Made by a program: the position numbers and the translations under genes. Of a stretch of 64,000 bases of DNA, positions 8,290 through 17,713 are shown in pieces. The DNA is from Alphaproteobacteria bacterium (GTDB lineage: Bacteria > Pseudomonadota > Alphaproteobacteria > Rhodospirillales > Casp-alpha2): contig JAJRRU010000007.1 in the NCBI GenBank assembly GCA_024279135.1, forward strand, positions 1 to 64,000, written 5' to 3'. The notes below the pieces were generated by a model. The model ran no database searches, was not told where the DNA came from, and worked only from the letters and a program-made list of their open reading frames with translations. Each line of letters starts with the position of its first letter. Within the stretch, counting starts at the first letter, position 1.

Positions 8290-9735
8290 TTACTCTGCTG
8301 GTTGCGTCGGTTTTTGATCGACGCTCCACACATCGCGATTGATATTCAGATCCGCATATTTTTCCGGATCTAAAACAGGCCTGTCGACACCGGCCTTCAA
8401 TTGTTCTCCGAAGTCAACAATCAACCGTTTAGCGATCGGGAACAGCATTGTAAGTGCCACCAGGTTAACGATCGCCAATATACCCATCATCGGATCAGAG
8501 AAGAAGAAAACTGACGTCGCGGCAGGCGCTACGGCACCGAGGAACACGATAGCGACCAACGCTACCTTGAAAAAATGTAGTGCCGCAGGGTTCCTTGTCA
8601 GGACTGTCAAAGCGTTTTCACCCAGATAGTAGTTATAAATGATGGAACTGAACGCAAACAGCAATACAGCACCAGTCAGGAAGTACTGGGACCAACTTCC
8701 GAGATGGAAAACCAACGATTGTTGGGTCAGTGCCACACCGTTGATATCCTGAGCACCGGCAACATACACATCACCAAGCAGGATCACGAACGCCGTGCAA
8801 GAGCAGATTATAATCGTATCGATAAAGACTGAAAACGACTGGGTAATGCCCTGGCTTATGGGATGGCGAACATCCGCGGTAGCCGCAACGTTAGGCGCAG
8901 AGCCAAGTCCGGCTTCGTTAGAAAACAATCCTCTGCGTAAACCTTGAGCGATAGCCGCTCCCATTCCACCGCCCACAGCTTCCTCAAACCCGAAAGCGTT
9001 GGCAAAAATAGAACCGATAACGGCTGGGATGCCATCAAGATTTGTCAAAATAACAATTAGTGACAAGCCAATATAACCAAGTGCCATGACGGGCACGATG
9101 ATATCACAGGCCTTTGCAATACGGTGGATGCCACCGTAAACAACGAAACCGGTTCCGATTGCCAGAACCAAACCGGTGATCATCCGATCGATACCGAGGC
9201 TGTCTTGCGCGGCACCTGCTACCGTGTTGCCTTGAAAAGCGGGAAAGCCGATACCAAATGCGGCGATCAGCGAAATGGCGTAGAGAATTGCGAGCCATTT
9301 ATAATCTGAGCCCAGACCTTGCAGGATTGTGCGCGCCGGCCCGCCCCGAAAAGTACCATCTGGTTCTCGTTCCTTGTACAACTGTGCCAAAGAACACTCA
9401 ACCAGACTGGTGGCCATGCCGACGACAGCAATGGCCCACATCCAGAAGACAGCCCCTGGACCGCCGAGTGTAATCGCAACGGCAACACCGGCAATATTGC
9501 CGCCACCGACACGCCCGCCGACTGACAGCAATAAGGCTTCACGTGCCGTTATCGCGTTGGGATCACCGGTCTGGTTTTTACCAGATAGAACCCGGAACAT
9601 CCGGGTGAAATATGTAAACTGTACAAACCCGCTTGCGATGGTGAAAAACAAACCCAAGACGACAAGAAACGGGATAAGTGCCCATCCCCAAGTCAGATCT
9701 CCGATTACGCCAAAAAACGATTCAATCATTTCCAT
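8290..9735 (-). CDS. Alanine or glycine:cation symporter (AGCS family)
   Basis: A 481-residue inner-membrane transporter of the AGCS family, which imports alanine, glycine or related amino acids with Na+. Typical stretches: GGRVGGGNIAGVAVAITLGGPGAVFWMW early, ECSLAQLYKE, GGPARTILQGL, GMGAAIAQGLRRGLFSNEAGLGSAPN in the middle and a C-terminal Asp/Glu/Lys-rich tail. About ten hydrophobic helices are visible. The frame extends nine codons upstream, but that extension contains the ribosome-binding site AGGGAGGT, so the ATG at 9735 (MEMIESFF) is preferred. It stands alone between convergent and distant neighbours; no regulator is adjacent. Confidence 0.92.
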   Translation of the reverse strand: MEMIESFFGVIGDLTWGWALIPFLVVLGLFFTIASGFVQFTYFTRMFRVLSGKNQTGDPNAITAREALLLSVGGRVGGGNIAGVAVAITLGGPGAVFWMWAIAVVGMATSLVECSLAQLYKEREPDGTFRGGPARTILQGLGSDYKWLAILYAISLIAAFGIGFPAFQGNTVAGAAQDSLGIDRMITGLVLAIGTGFVVYGGIHRIAKACDIIVPVMALGYIGLSLIVILTNLDGIPAVIGSIFANAFGFEEAVGGGMGAAIAQGLRRGLFSNEAGLGSAPNVAATADVRHPISQGITQSFSVFIDTIIICSCTAFVILLGDVYVAGAQDINGVALTQQSLVFHLGSWSQYFLTGAVLLFAFSSIIYNYYLGENALTVLTRNPAALHFFKVALVAIVFLGAVAPAATSVFFFSDPMMGILAIVNLVALTMLFPIAKRLIVDFGEQLKAGVDRPVLDPEKYADLNINRDVWSVDQKPTQPAE

Positions 9736-9762
9736 TAGTAATAGACCTCCCTCTTTCCCCAT

Positions 9763-10161
9763 TCGTTGATATAGATTTATCCGATAGCTTTTATCACCTG
9801 CTCATTGTAACCGAAGCTATTTCTACAACCTAATAAAAATGCTCGCAGGGGGTCGCCATGCTGTTCATTTTTCCATCGCCGTAATAAATTAAACAATAAC
9901 TGCTTATACTTAGAGAAAATCTGGCTCACCCTGGCCGCTATACAGGCGGTGAGCTTGCGGTGTTACTAACACCGGGGTTCGATTGATATTTTGTTTAATC
10001 GATTCTCTCTGTTTTATCTGAAATTTCCAAAGCAATCCCTAAAAAAGGCACCTTCAAGCACTCCACAGGCTTAAGCACCACGTCGTCAGAGGTGAGCTTG
10101 GAACCGTGGAGTTCCAGTTTCAGGCGGCAGGTAAGCGCGTTAAATTTCTGCCACAGGGGCG
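9763..10161. other. Gene-poor interval with a possible gene remnant (9995-10156, minus)
   Basis: About 400 bases between the symporter and the GYD gene. On the minus strand, 10156 down to 9995 is open for 53 codons, reading LWQKFNALTCRLKLELHGSK and later KPVECLKVPFLGIALEISDK before TAA. It looks protein-like but has no start codon with a ribosome-binding site, and it runs into the end of the GYD gene in another frame. It may be the tail of a decayed gene; I cannot assign a family. The rest holds no feature I can support. Confidence 0.25.
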
Positions 10162-10455
10162 TTATGGTAACGCTGCGATAATTTCCCGGTAATCGGCCTC
10201 AATGAACGCTGGCAACGTCTTGGTCCTGATGGCCCCGACCGAGCCGATAGTCAGCAAGAACTTCGCTGCGGTTGACGGGTCCGGCATTTCATAAATAACC
10301 ACCAGATCATATTCCCCAATGGTCAGGTAGAAACTTTTTATCTTGCCGCCCATTTTCTTTGCCAGCCGTTTGACAACGCTGAGGCGCTTCGGAGAGTCTT
10401 TGATGGCGGCGATACCATCCTGTGTGTAGTTGACCAGAGTGATGTAAGTATTCAT
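10162..10455 (-). CDS. GYD domain protein
   Basis: A 97-residue protein of the GYD family (ferredoxin-like fold, alpha/beta barrel dimer). The hallmark is seen in IKSFYLTIGEYDLVVIYEMP, where the G-E/Y-D core names the family, followed by STAAKFLLTIGSVGAIRTKT. The start is set at ATG 10455 (MNTYITLVNYT) because AGGAGAACGG precedes it; a longer frame from 10485 would swallow that site. The family's role is poorly known; several members are annotated only as GYD proteins and may bind small ligands. Monocistronic by position. Confidence 0.85.
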   Translation of the reverse strand: MNTYITLVNYTQDGIAAIKDSPKRLSVVKRLAKKMGGKIKSFYLTIGEYDLVVIYEMPDPSTAAKFLLTIGSVGAIRTKTLPAFIEADYREIIAALP

Positions 10456-10569
10456 GACCCGTTCTCCTGAATTGTTCCAACTCATTGTATCATAAGTTCG
10501 CCAAAATCGCGATCATCGCTATGACGATGATGTGGATCTATGATCTGGCAGGGGAAAGAGAAAGGAGAA

Positions 10570-10587
10570 GTGGGGTGACAGACGGGA
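10570..10587. repeat. Direct repeat of the tRNA-His 3' end (att-like)
   Basis: The 18 bases here match 11408-11425, the 3' end of tRNA-His plus one flanking base, at 17 of 18 positions and in the same orientation (only A versus T at base 11 differs). The copy lies on the downstream side of the tRNA, as expected for the distal attachment site of an element integrated into a tRNA 3' end. The enclosed 0.8 kb holds one PAS_5 gene and no integrase. Confidence 0.5.
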
Positions 10588-10675
10588 AATGACCAACAGC
10601 GCCCTCACACCAACAATTTTAATGACTTACAAGGTATCTTCTACTTTCTTCTGTACCCACGTCAAGAAATTTTGG

Positions 10676-11269
10676 TCAGTATTCACTTCCCTCATCATCA
10701 TCAACCAGAACACGGCGAATGGTATTCGCATCACCACTGATAAAGGAGTAAGTCATTAGTTGGGTAATGGACTCATCATCCACACCGACAAACGGTAAGC
10801 GTAAAGACCGTTCCTCAATGGTTATGTTTAAGTTGGTGTTTCGTATCGTAGTATTGAACAGGCATGGTTCACGCCGTTCATAACACGTTCGATATTGGAA
10901 AAACACCTGTTCCGCTTCAGCGAGGGGTTTCATACAGTTAACAGACTTGTTAGTCAGTTCTTGCTTGTTGGCAGATACATGAGCGCTCCCCCAGAACCGA
11001 TAGACAAAATCCAGGTTATCCTGTGTTCTAATAACATCTACCACGCCGCAATGCCTAATCGTCGATGTTGGTATGCTCATCCAATCCCATTCGGGCCAAC
11101 ATGGAGCCAACGCAGTTCCCTTTAGTTTCTGCCAGTATTTAAAGATGGCGAGTAAGGCGGGATCATTCGAGTGTTCAATGCTTTCCTCGATACAGTCCTC
11201 TATGACAACGGCTTCTTCAATGTGTGAGTTTGAATCCATGACACATGCTACCCTGCCAGATATACCCAT
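10676..11269 (-). CDS. PAS_5-like domain protein
   Basis: A 197-residue cytoplasmic protein. The central part (WPEWDWMSIPTSTIRHCGVV, then VIRTQDNLDFVYRFWGSAHV and ELTNKSVNCMKPL) resembles the PAS_5 family of alphaproteobacterial single-domain sensors, where a phrase like FRYRLVGT is followed by a conserved RDLTGK-like turn; the match is recognisable but diverged. No output domain is attached, so it would have to signal by protein contact. A start at ATG 11269 is preceded by GCAGGT; ATG 11236 is an alternative. It lies between tRNA-His and a copy of the tRNA-His 3' end, suggesting arrival by integration. Confidence 0.6.
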   Translation of the reverse strand: MGISGRVACVMDSNSHIEEAVVIEDCIEESIEHSNDPALLAIFKYWQKLKGTALAPCWPEWDWMSIPTSTIRHCGVVDVIRTQDNLDFVYRFWGSAHVSANKQELTNKSVNCMKPLAEAEQVFFQYRTCYERREPCLFNTTIRNTNLNITIEERSLRLPFVGVDDESITQLMTYSFISGDANTIRRVLVDDDEGSEY

Positions 11270-11408
11270 TCAACCTGCTTCTATCAGCAGAGACCCCATT
11301 GATGGCGAGTTTCATCATCCCCTATCCCGCCACCATAGGCCACTTCGAGTAGTCAGGTATTACGGTATTATGGTACTATGGGGTATTACGGTGAGAAATA
11401 GGGGAAAG

Positions 11409-11485
11409 TGGGGTGACTGACGGGACTTGAACCCGCGACAACCGGCACCACAAGCCGGGGCTCTACCTACTGAGCTACAGTCACC
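11409..11485 (-). tRNA. tRNA-His (GTG)
   Basis: A complete minus-strand cloverleaf. The 7-bp acceptor GTGACTG/CAGTCAC is extended by the extra G(-1) (base 11485) facing C73 (base 11412), the identity mark of tRNA-His. The anticodon loop TTGTGGT carries GTG between CCGGC/GCCGG, the T arm contains GGTTCAAGTCC, and CCA is encoded (11409-11411). Its 3' end is partly repeated at 10570-10587. Confidence 0.97.
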
Positions 11486-11600
11486 ATCTGATCTGACGAA
11501 CAGAGCGACATATTTAGACGTTGGTTCAAGGGGCGTCAAGGGTGGAAGCCGATCCAGACAAATTATATTTGCCAGCCCTTTCAGGGCAGCGGTTATCACA

Positions 11601-12788
11601 TCACGGCTTGAAATAGTCGATAAGTTTTTCGTACGCTTCCTCCAGAACCGCATCTTTTTTACAGAAGCAAAACCGGATGAAATGAGATGGTGGAGGTGGC
11701 TTCTTATCAGATGCCGCTTCGCGCAGATCATAAAACGCGCTCAGCGGCAGGGCCGTAACCCCGGCGTGGCGGGTAATATGCTGACAGAATGCAACATCGT
11801 CACCATCAAACCCGGTAGGTCGAATATCGGCGCACAGGAAATAGGTGCCTTGTGAATTCAGCACATCAAACCCGGCGCGACGCAGGCCAGTGGTCAGTAT
11901 ATCGCGTTTTTTCTGTTGGGTCAGGGATAGCTGCCTGAAATAATCATCGTCAAGCCGCAAGCCTTCGGCCACGGCATGTTGCAACATGGGCGGCGTGGTA
12001 AAAGTCAGGAACTGGTGAGCCTTGCACAAGGCATCATGTAATTTGGGCGGTGCGTTGATATAGCCCACCTTCCAACCGGTCATGGAAAACGTCTTGCCCG
12101 CCGAGCCGATACGCACACACCGCTCAGCCATGCCGGGCAGGCTCATGAGGGGAATGTGTTCAAGCTCATCAAACACAATATGCTCATATACCTCGTCACA
12201 CACCGCGTAGGTGTCATAGCGTAAAACCATTTCGGCGATAAGTGCCAGTTCGTCTGCGTTATACACCCTGGCCGCCGGGTTTTGCGGCGAGTTCAGTAAA
12301 ATCAGTTTGGTGCGTTCCGAAAAGGCTTCTTCCAGCGCTTGGCGTGACAATGTCCAATGTGGCGGTATGAGCCGCACGGTGCGCACGATCCCCCCGGCCC
12401 GCAGGATCATGGGTATGTAACAATCGAAAACGGGCTCGATAACCACCACCTCGTCCCCCGGATTGATCAAGCCAAGCAAGGCCCCGGCAATGGCTTCTGT
12501 GGCACCGGACGTCACCAGCACTCCGGTTTGCCAGTCGCTATCCAAACCATAGAACCGTTTATTATGATCGCCCACGGCCTGTCTCAAATGGGTAGTGCCG
12601 GCCATGGGCGGGTATTGATTGGGCTGTTGGCGGATGGCATCGCAAGCCGCATCCTTGATAAAGTCCGGTCCGTCCTGGTCGGGGAACCCCTGGCCCAGAT
12701 TGATGGCATTGTGTTCCAGCGCCAGGGCGGACATGGTGGTGAAAATTGTCGTGCCGAACTGATCCAGCACCGTGTTAACCTGTTTCAT
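11601..12788 (-). CDS. PLP-dependent class I/II aminotransferase
   Basis: A 395-residue fold-type I aminotransferase, closest in wording to the methionine/kynurenine aminotransferase group (YbdL/KAT-like). Motifs: INLGQGFPDQDGPDFI, VTSGATEAIAGALLGLINPGDE, NSPQNPAARVY, YAVCDEVYEHIVFD with PLP-contacting Asp/Tyr, and SAGKTFSMTGWKVGY with the Schiff-base Lys; FIRFCFCKKD carries the substrate-carboxylate Arg. Start ATG 12788 overlaps the upstream DUF2336 stop (ATGA), so the two are translationally coupled, and a longer frame from 12809 is unlikely. Substrate (methionine, glutamine, aromatic) cannot be fixed from sequence. An odd lysine-proline loop (DKKPPPPSHF) precedes the C-terminal motif, as in homologues. 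Confidence 0.9.
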   Translation of the reverse strand: MKQVNTVLDQFGTTIFTTMSALALEHNAINLGQGFPDQDGPDFIKDAACDAIRQQPNQYPPMAGTTHLRQAVGDHNKRFYGLDSDWQTGVLVTSGATEAIAGALLGLINPGDEVVVIEPVFDCYIPMILRAGGIVRTVRLIPPHWTLSRQALEEAFSERTKLILLNSPQNPAARVYNADELALIAEMVLRYDTYAVCDEVYEHIVFDELEHIPLMSLPGMAERCVRIGSAGKTFSMTGWKVGYINAPPKLHDALCKAHQFLTFTTPPMLQHAVAEGLRLDDDYFRQLSLTQQKKRDILTTGLRRAGFDVLNSQGTYFLCADIRPTGFDGDDVAFCQHITRHAGVTALPLSAFYDLREAASDKKPPPPSHFIRFCFCKKDAVLEEAYEKLIDYFKP

Positions 12789-14059
12789 GAGAAAAAATCC
12801 AAATACCATTCCATGTCTTCTTCGGAAAATGTATATCCGCCGCCTTCGTCGGGCATGATCAGGTCCGGTTTTGGGATATCGGAAAACCCGGATTGGACCT
12901 GTACCGAGGCTTTTGCCGACAAACCGGCTTTCCAGATCAACGCGACGATTGTTTTGCCGGTCTTTGAATTCAGAACATCACGGATGTTTTCCCAGCCAAA
13001 CCCGGTCAACAGGGCCAAACTGTGAATAACAAACATGCGCTCGCCCTGATCGATTGCACGGATAATCACGGTTTCATCCAGCCCATCATCGGTATATAAC
13101 TTTTCGGCCCGCTGACGGGCCTCTTCACCAGGGATTGCAACATTATCGGCACCGCCTTTTTTGATCCGGTCACCGATTTGTTCGCGAATATCGCGAAAAG
13201 CCTCTTCGGTGATGTCCGGTTTGTTTTTGTGCCGCTCGATGATCCGGCTGAGCACCGCATTACCCACAAAACTGGCGACCCGGCGTATGGTGGACAGGGT
13301 TAAATCGTCCCGCTCGATGAGATTTTCCAGAACATCGGACGAATTTTGTGCCGCACTGGCAATGATTTCATAGGTCTCGGCATTAATCGAGGCGGTGGCA
13401 TTCTTCAACAAATGAATGGTCGCCGGTTCGACGTTTTCTTCGGCAACCGCATTGGACAGGGTATCGGACAGCTCATTACGCCGGGCAATAGCCGACAAGG
13501 CACCACCGGCGATACCGCTGCGGATTATTTCCAGCAAATGACGATCCGATAACAAAGGTGAATATTCAAGAACCGGCATGGAGACAATGGATTCGGCGTC
13601 CCACGCCAGTTCCTCGACCAGTTCCCTGGGCACATTTGTCAGGGTTTTAATCTCTTCGGAAACAATCGAGCGGACCCGTGCCGTCTTGTCCTTGGCCAAT
13701 ACGTTGATAATTTCCAGCACCATCTGGGAAACCTTGTCGGCCCGGGCGATGTTAATGCCGGGCAACAGTCTTGATATTTTCCGGGCCAGTTCCAACCTGA
13801 CACTATCACTGGAATCCTGCGACAGTATTTTATCGGCCTGCAAGGGGGTGGTCTCGTTGGCTGCAACGGTCTGACGGACACTATCGTTTTTGTCAGTGGC
13901 AAAATAATACAGAATCTCTGGCTGCAACCCTTTTCGTGATGCCAGCCAGCGGCGTTTTGTAACGGTCCCCTTGGCCGCAATCCCGCGCGATTCTTCATAG
14001 GGAGGAAGCGTATCAGCTTTCGATTTGTTTTGTTTCGTGCCGAAAAGCCAGTTCAGCAT
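12785..14059 (-). CDS. DUF2336 family protein
   Basis: A 424-residue cytoplasmic protein of the alphaproteobacterial DUF2336 family: arrays of short helices resembling HEAT-type repeats. Examples are LYYFATDKNDSVRQTVAANE, SQDSSDSVRLELARKISRLL and LAKDKTARVRSIVSEEIKTL, followed by a helical C-terminal half ending in a very acidic tail (DEGGGYTFSEEDMEWYLDFF). The repeats point to protein-protein contacts; the family has no assigned biochemical role. It overlaps the aminotransferase start by 4 bp. No membrane segment or signal peptide is seen. Confidence 0.82.
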   Translation of the reverse strand: MLNWLFGTKQNKSKADTLPPYEESRGIAAKGTVTKRRWLASRKGLQPEILYYFATDKNDSVRQTVAANETTPLQADKILSQDSSDSVRLELARKISRLLPGINIARADKVSQMVLEIINVLAKDKTARVRSIVSEEIKTLTNVPRELVEELAWDAESIVSMPVLEYSPLLSDRHLLEIIRSGIAGGALSAIARRNELSDTLSNAVAEENVEPATIHLLKNATASINAETYEIIASAAQNSSDVLENLIERDDLTLSTIRRVASFVGNAVLSRIIERHKNKPDITEEAFRDIREQIGDRIKKGGADNVAIPGEEARQRAEKLYTDDGLDETVIIRAIDQGERMFVIHSLALLTGFGWENIRDVLNSKTGKTIVALIWKAGLSAKASVQVQSGFSDIPKPDLIMPDEGGGYTFSEEDMEWYLDFFS

Positions 14060-14227
14060 TCAGTGTTCTCCGCTTACGGGGGGGCAACAGGGATTGGTGA
14101 GTTTTATTTTTACAAAAACCCACGAAATGATAAAGGCATTTTACGGCTCTGGTTGAAATTCTGTGAAACACTTATTAAATTGTAATGCTGTGTTCTATCA
14201 TTAAATAAATATCGAGGACTTAAATCA

Positions 14228-14668
14228 TTGGAAAACTTCACCCCTGTGCAAGCAACCGTCGGCGGCATGATCATCGGTCTGGCCGCTGCCCTGCTCTATA
14301 TCTGGCTCGGCAAAGTCGCGGGTATCAGCGGCATTCTGGGTAATCTGTTACAGCCACGCGGCTCATCAAAAGATGACCGAGGCTGGCGGGCAACTTTTTT
14401 GCTGGGCCTGATCGGTGGCCCGTTTTTGTGGTTTGCCCTGAGCGGCCAGAGCGCACCGGCTTTGGCAACATCCCTGCCCGATCTGCCTTTATTAATTATT
14501 GCCGGTTTGCTGGTCGGCTTCGGAACTCGGCTGGGGCGGGGCTGTACCAGCGGCCACGGCGTTTGTGGCATGGCGCGATTCTCCGCACGGTCCATCACCG
14601 CGACGGTCGTTTTCATGGTTTCTGCCATCATAACCGTGGCCATCATGCGTCATGGATTAGGCGGATGA
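14228..14668 (+). CDS. YeeE/YedE family membrane protein, first half of a split pair
   Basis: A 146-residue membrane protein with about four helices, matching the N-terminal half of YeeE/YedE (sulfur-transport, DUF395) proteins. The key motif GFGTRLGRGCTSGHGVCGMA carries the conserved cysteine and is followed by RFSARSITATVVFM. The start is a TTG at 14228, with GAGGA at 14214-14218 at proper spacing; no ATG gives the right N-terminus. Full-length YeeE proteins contain two such halves; here the second is the next gene, overlapping by 4 bp (ATGA). Such pairs (PmpA/PmpB type) are thought to move thiosulfate or other reduced sulfur compounds, so this may complement the TSUP gene at 449. Confidence 0.88.
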   Translation: MENFTPVQATVGGMIIGLAAALLYIWLGKVAGISGILGNLLQPRGSSKDDRGWRATFLLGLIGGPFLWFALSGQSAPALATSLPDLPLLIIAGLLVGFGTRLGRGCTSGHGVCGMARFSARSITATVVFMVSAIITVAIMRHGLGG

Positions 14669-15150
14669 GCATGTCCGACATAAAACAGCCATCAACGGGG
14701 AATTCCCGATCAATATTGAAATCCCTGGCGGGGTTACTCTGTGGTGCGGTATTCGGCGTGGGCCTGAGCATATCGGACATGATAAATCCGTTGAAGGTTC
14801 TCGGTTTTCTGGATGTTTTGGGAAACTGGGACCCCAGCCTTGCCTTTGTCATGGGGGGCGCGTTGATTGTGGCGACACTAGGTTATCGAATGACCCTCAA
14901 ACGTCAGGCCCCCAGCCTGATGCCGTTTTACGATTCCACCGCGATCACGGCCATCGACAGGCCCTTGCTGGGTGGGGCGGTTCTGTTTGGCATTGGTTGG
15001 GGTCTGGTCGGGCTGTGTCCCGGGCCTGCGCTGGCCAATATTACCCTCGCCATCATGCAGGAAACATGGAAACCACTTGTTTTTGTGGCGGCCATGATAT
15101 CTGGCATGGTTATTCATGGGGTATTAATGAACAGCACCAGGAAAAAATAA
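14665..15150 (+). CDS. YeeE/YedE family membrane protein, second half (DUF6691 type)
   Basis: A 161-residue partner of the preceding gene, with about four membrane helices. Recognisable parts are GLLCGAVFGVGLSISDMINP, VLGFLDVLGNWDPSLAFVMGGA and GIGWGLVGLCPGPALANI, with the second conserved cysteine. The ATG at 14665 lies inside the ATGA overlap with the first half; the longer upstream frame is a shadow of that gene. Together the two proteins would rebuild one YeeE-like channel with both cysteine motifs. The substrate is inferred to be a reduced sulfur compound from family knowledge only. Confidence 0.87.
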   Translation: MSMSDIKQPSTGNSRSILKSLAGLLCGAVFGVGLSISDMINPLKVLGFLDVLGNWDPSLAFVMGGALIVATLGYRMTLKRQAPSLMPFYDSTAITAIDRPLLGGAVLFGIGWGLVGLCPGPALANITLAIMQETWKPLVFVAAMISGMVIHGVLMNSTRKK

Positions 15151-15154
15151 CAAC

Positions 15155-15598
15155 GTGTTGCATACAAGAATACTGACCACGCTCATTGATCAACTGGACG
15201 AAGATACACAAGCCTATGTCAACAGTCTGATCACCTGTATCGAAAAAGACCCGCGTCTGGACGACTACCCAAACATGCCGTTTCTGGTGCTGTATGAAAC
15301 CTTGCGGGAATTACCGACCTATCTTGAGCCAGAGATCGTATCCAATCTGTTGTTTTCCTTTATTGTCCACAATGTGGAAGACCTGAAACGCACGATCCAC
15401 AGCAAAGAGTATATCCATAACAACAAGGTTTTGCGTTCGCACTGTACGCCATTTGTCATCGCCGTGGTTCGCGACTGCATGAAGGAAGTTGATCTGGCCT
15501 ACGAAGACCGAAACAGGCAAACCTTGTATCATCTGGATTGGCCCATCGACCCCGAGAAATTCCCCTACATTGACGATGACGACGAGGATGACGAATAG
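15155..15598 (+). CDS. Hypothetical acidic protein, 147 residues
   Basis: I do not recognise a family. It is a helical cytoplasmic protein beginning LHTRILTTLIDQLDEDTQAY and ending in an acidic run (PYIDDDDEDDE). There is no signal peptide, membrane segment or catalytic motif. The start is a GTG at 15155, 4 bp after the YeeE-like stop, suggesting cotranscription with the split transporter. Start choice is uncertain because the Shine-Dalgarno (AGGAAAAAA at about 15139) is a little distant. Confidence 0.6.
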   Translation: MLHTRILTTLIDQLDEDTQAYVNSLITCIEKDPRLDDYPNMPFLVLYETLRELPTYLEPEIVSNLLFSFIVHNVEDLKRTIHSKEYIHNNKVLRSHCTPFVIAVVRDCMKEVDLAYEDRNRQTLYHLDWPIDPEKFPYIDDDDEDDE

Positions 15599-15757
15599 AA
15601 TGACGGCACGGCCAATACCGAATATAATTTACCGGCAATTTTCATCTGCCTGTTTTTTAGGCAAGTGATACTTTTTTAATCGTCGTACAGCACCAACACT
15701 CTCCGGTTATATCGAGCTAACCACTTGTAAAACATCAATTTTTCATAACACCGAAAA

Positions 15758-15773
15758 TGGCATACATTGTGCA
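15758..15773 (+). promoter_or_regulatory. Sigma-54 promoter of glnB-glnA
   Basis: TGGCATACATTGTGCA fits the RpoN consensus TGGCAC-N5-TTGCA with GG at -24, GC at -12 and exact spacing. Transcription would begin near 15784, 34 bases before glnB. In proteobacteria this promoter type makes glnBA respond to NtrC under nitrogen limitation. A possible NtrC half-site (GCACCA...GGT) lies around 15690-15710, but it is weak. Confidence 0.75.
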
Positions 15774-15814
15774 CTTAAAGAGCCAATCGTATTACTCGTT
15801 ACAAGAGGACTTAA

Positions 15815-16156
<342 letters not shown>

Positions 16157-16208
16157 CGCAACTAAATCTCAACACTAATTTTTTAAACCGGCCAAAGAGC
16201 CAAAAAGA

Positions 16209-17645
16209 ATGGGTTATAAAATGTCACTCAATATCAAAACTCCAACCGAACTTATGAAATTTCTCAAAGACGAGGATATTCCCTTTGTTGACCTGCGCTT
16301 TACCGATCCGCGTGGCAAGTGGCAGCATCTGACCATGTGTGCCGATGCGATTAACGATGATAGCTTCGAAGATGGCATCATGTTTGACGGATCATCCATC
16401 GCCGGCTGGAAAGCCATCAATGATTCAGACATGGCCCTGATCCCCGACAGCACGACGGCCGTCATGGACCCGTTTGCGGCCCAGCCTTCATTGATCGTTT
16501 TCTGCGATATCATGGAGCCCACCACCGGCCAGGCTTATGCGCGCGATCCCCGCTCCATTGCCAAGAAAGCCCAGACCTACCTTGCATCTACCGGCATTGG
16601 CGATACCACATACGTAGGCGCCGAAGCCGAGTTCTTCGTATTCGACGATGTTCGTTTTGATGTGAAGATGAACAAGTGCTTTTACGAATTTGATTCAGAA
16701 GAAAGCCCCTATGTAAGCGGCCGTATTATGGAAGACGGCAGTGCCACCGGACACCGCCCGGGCGTCAAGGGTGGGTATTTCCCCGTTCCGCCAGTAGACT
16801 CCTCACCTGACCTGCGCGCCGAAATGGTCACCGTGATGAAAGAAATGGGTCTGTCCATGGACAAACATCACCACGAAGTAGCCCCCGGCCAGCACGAACT
16901 TGGCATGATATTCGATACCATGCTGAGGACCGCCGACAATATGCAGATCTATAAATACTGCACCCATATGGTGGCCCATACCTATGGCAAGACGGCAACC
17001 TTTATGCCCAAACCTGTGGCCGGTGATAACGGTTCTGGTATGCACACCCACCAGTCCATCTGGCAAAACGGCAAACCCATGTTTGCCGGTTCGGGTTATG
17101 CGGATCTGTCCGATACGGCCCTGTATTATATCGGTGGCATTATCAAACATGCCCGGGCACTTAATGCTTTCACAAACCCGTCGACCAATAGCTACAAGCG
17201 TTTGATTCCGGGTTTTGAAGCACCGGTACTGCTGGCATATTCGGCCCGTAACCGCTCAGCTTCGTGTCGTATACCATTTGCCACCGCACCCAGTGGCAAA
17301 CGCGTGGAAATTCGGTTCCCCGATGCCACGGCAAATCCTTACCTGTCCTTCGCCGCCATGCTGATGGCCGGGCTTGATGGCATTGTTAACAAGATTCACC
17401 CGGGTGATGCCATGGACAAGGATCTCTATGACCTGCCGCCAGAGGAACTGGCCGAAGTACCAACGGTCTGTGGTTCCTTGCGTCAGGCCCTGGAGTCACT
17501 GGATGAGGATCGCGACTTCCTGAAAAAAGGCGACGTGTTCACTGATGACCTGATCGACTCGTACATGGAACTGAAATGGGAAGAGGTTTTTAATTTTGAA
17601 CACACACCGCATCCGGTTGAGTTCATGATGTATTACTCTGCTTAA
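16209..17645 (+). CDS. glnA: Glutamine synthetase, type I
   Basis: A 478-residue GSI enzyme that makes glutamine from glutamate, ammonia and ATP; it assembles as a dodecamer. Signatures: [55 protein letters not shown] (metal ligands), [27 protein letters not shown] and [25 protein letters not shown]. The adenylylation site tyrosine is present in [11 protein letters not shown], so activity is expected to be controlled by GlnE/GlnB. ATG 16209 has AAAGAG upstream; ATG 16221 (MSLNIKTP) is an equally possible start that gives the more usual N-terminus. It is followed by a strong terminator. Confidence 0.97.
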   Translation: MGYKMSLNIKTPTELMKFLKDEDIPFVDLRFTDPRGKWQHLTMCADAINDDSFEDGIMFDGSSIAGWKAINDSDMALIPDSTTAVMDPFAAQPSLIVFCDIMEPTTGQAYARDPRSIAKKAQTYLASTGIGDTTYVGAEAEFFVFDDVRFDVKMNKCFYEFDSEESPYVSGRIMEDGSATGHRPGVKGGYFPVPPVDSSPDLRAEMVTVMKEMGLSMDKHHHEVAPGQHELGMIFDTMLRTADNMQIYKYCTHMVAHTYGKTATFMPKPVAGDNGSGMHTHQSIWQNGKPMFAGSGYADLSDTALYYIGGIIKHARALNAFTNPSTNSYKRLIPGFEAPVLLAYSARNRSASCRIPFATAPSGKRVEIRFPDATANPYLSFAAMLMAGLDGIVNKIHPGDAMDKDLYDLPPEELAEVPTVCGSLRQALESLDEDRDFLKKGDVFTDDLIDSYMELKWEEVFNFEHTPHPVEFMMYYSA

Positions 17646-17670
17646 CCAAAATTCGGTTAATTAACTAAGA

Positions 17671-17707
17671 ACCCGCCCCGGGACAACACACGGGGCGGGT
17701 TTTTTTA
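17671..17707 (+). terminator. Intrinsic terminator after glnA
   Basis: ACCCGCCCCG (17671-17680) pairs perfectly with CGGGGCGGGT (17691-17700), followed by T residues to 17706. It ends the glnB-glnA transcript and may also serve the converging decarboxylase gene at 17714. Confidence 0.93.
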
Positions 17708-17713
17708 TGACGA

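Noticed and set aside
11356-11395. Short GTATTACGGT direct repeats beside tRNA-His as a possible CRISPR or iteron array
   Set aside because: Only two exact copies, irregular spacing and no further units; too small to support.
11427-11855. 142-codon plus-strand frame across tRNA-His
   Set aside because: Antisense to the tRNA and to the end of the aminotransferase gene.
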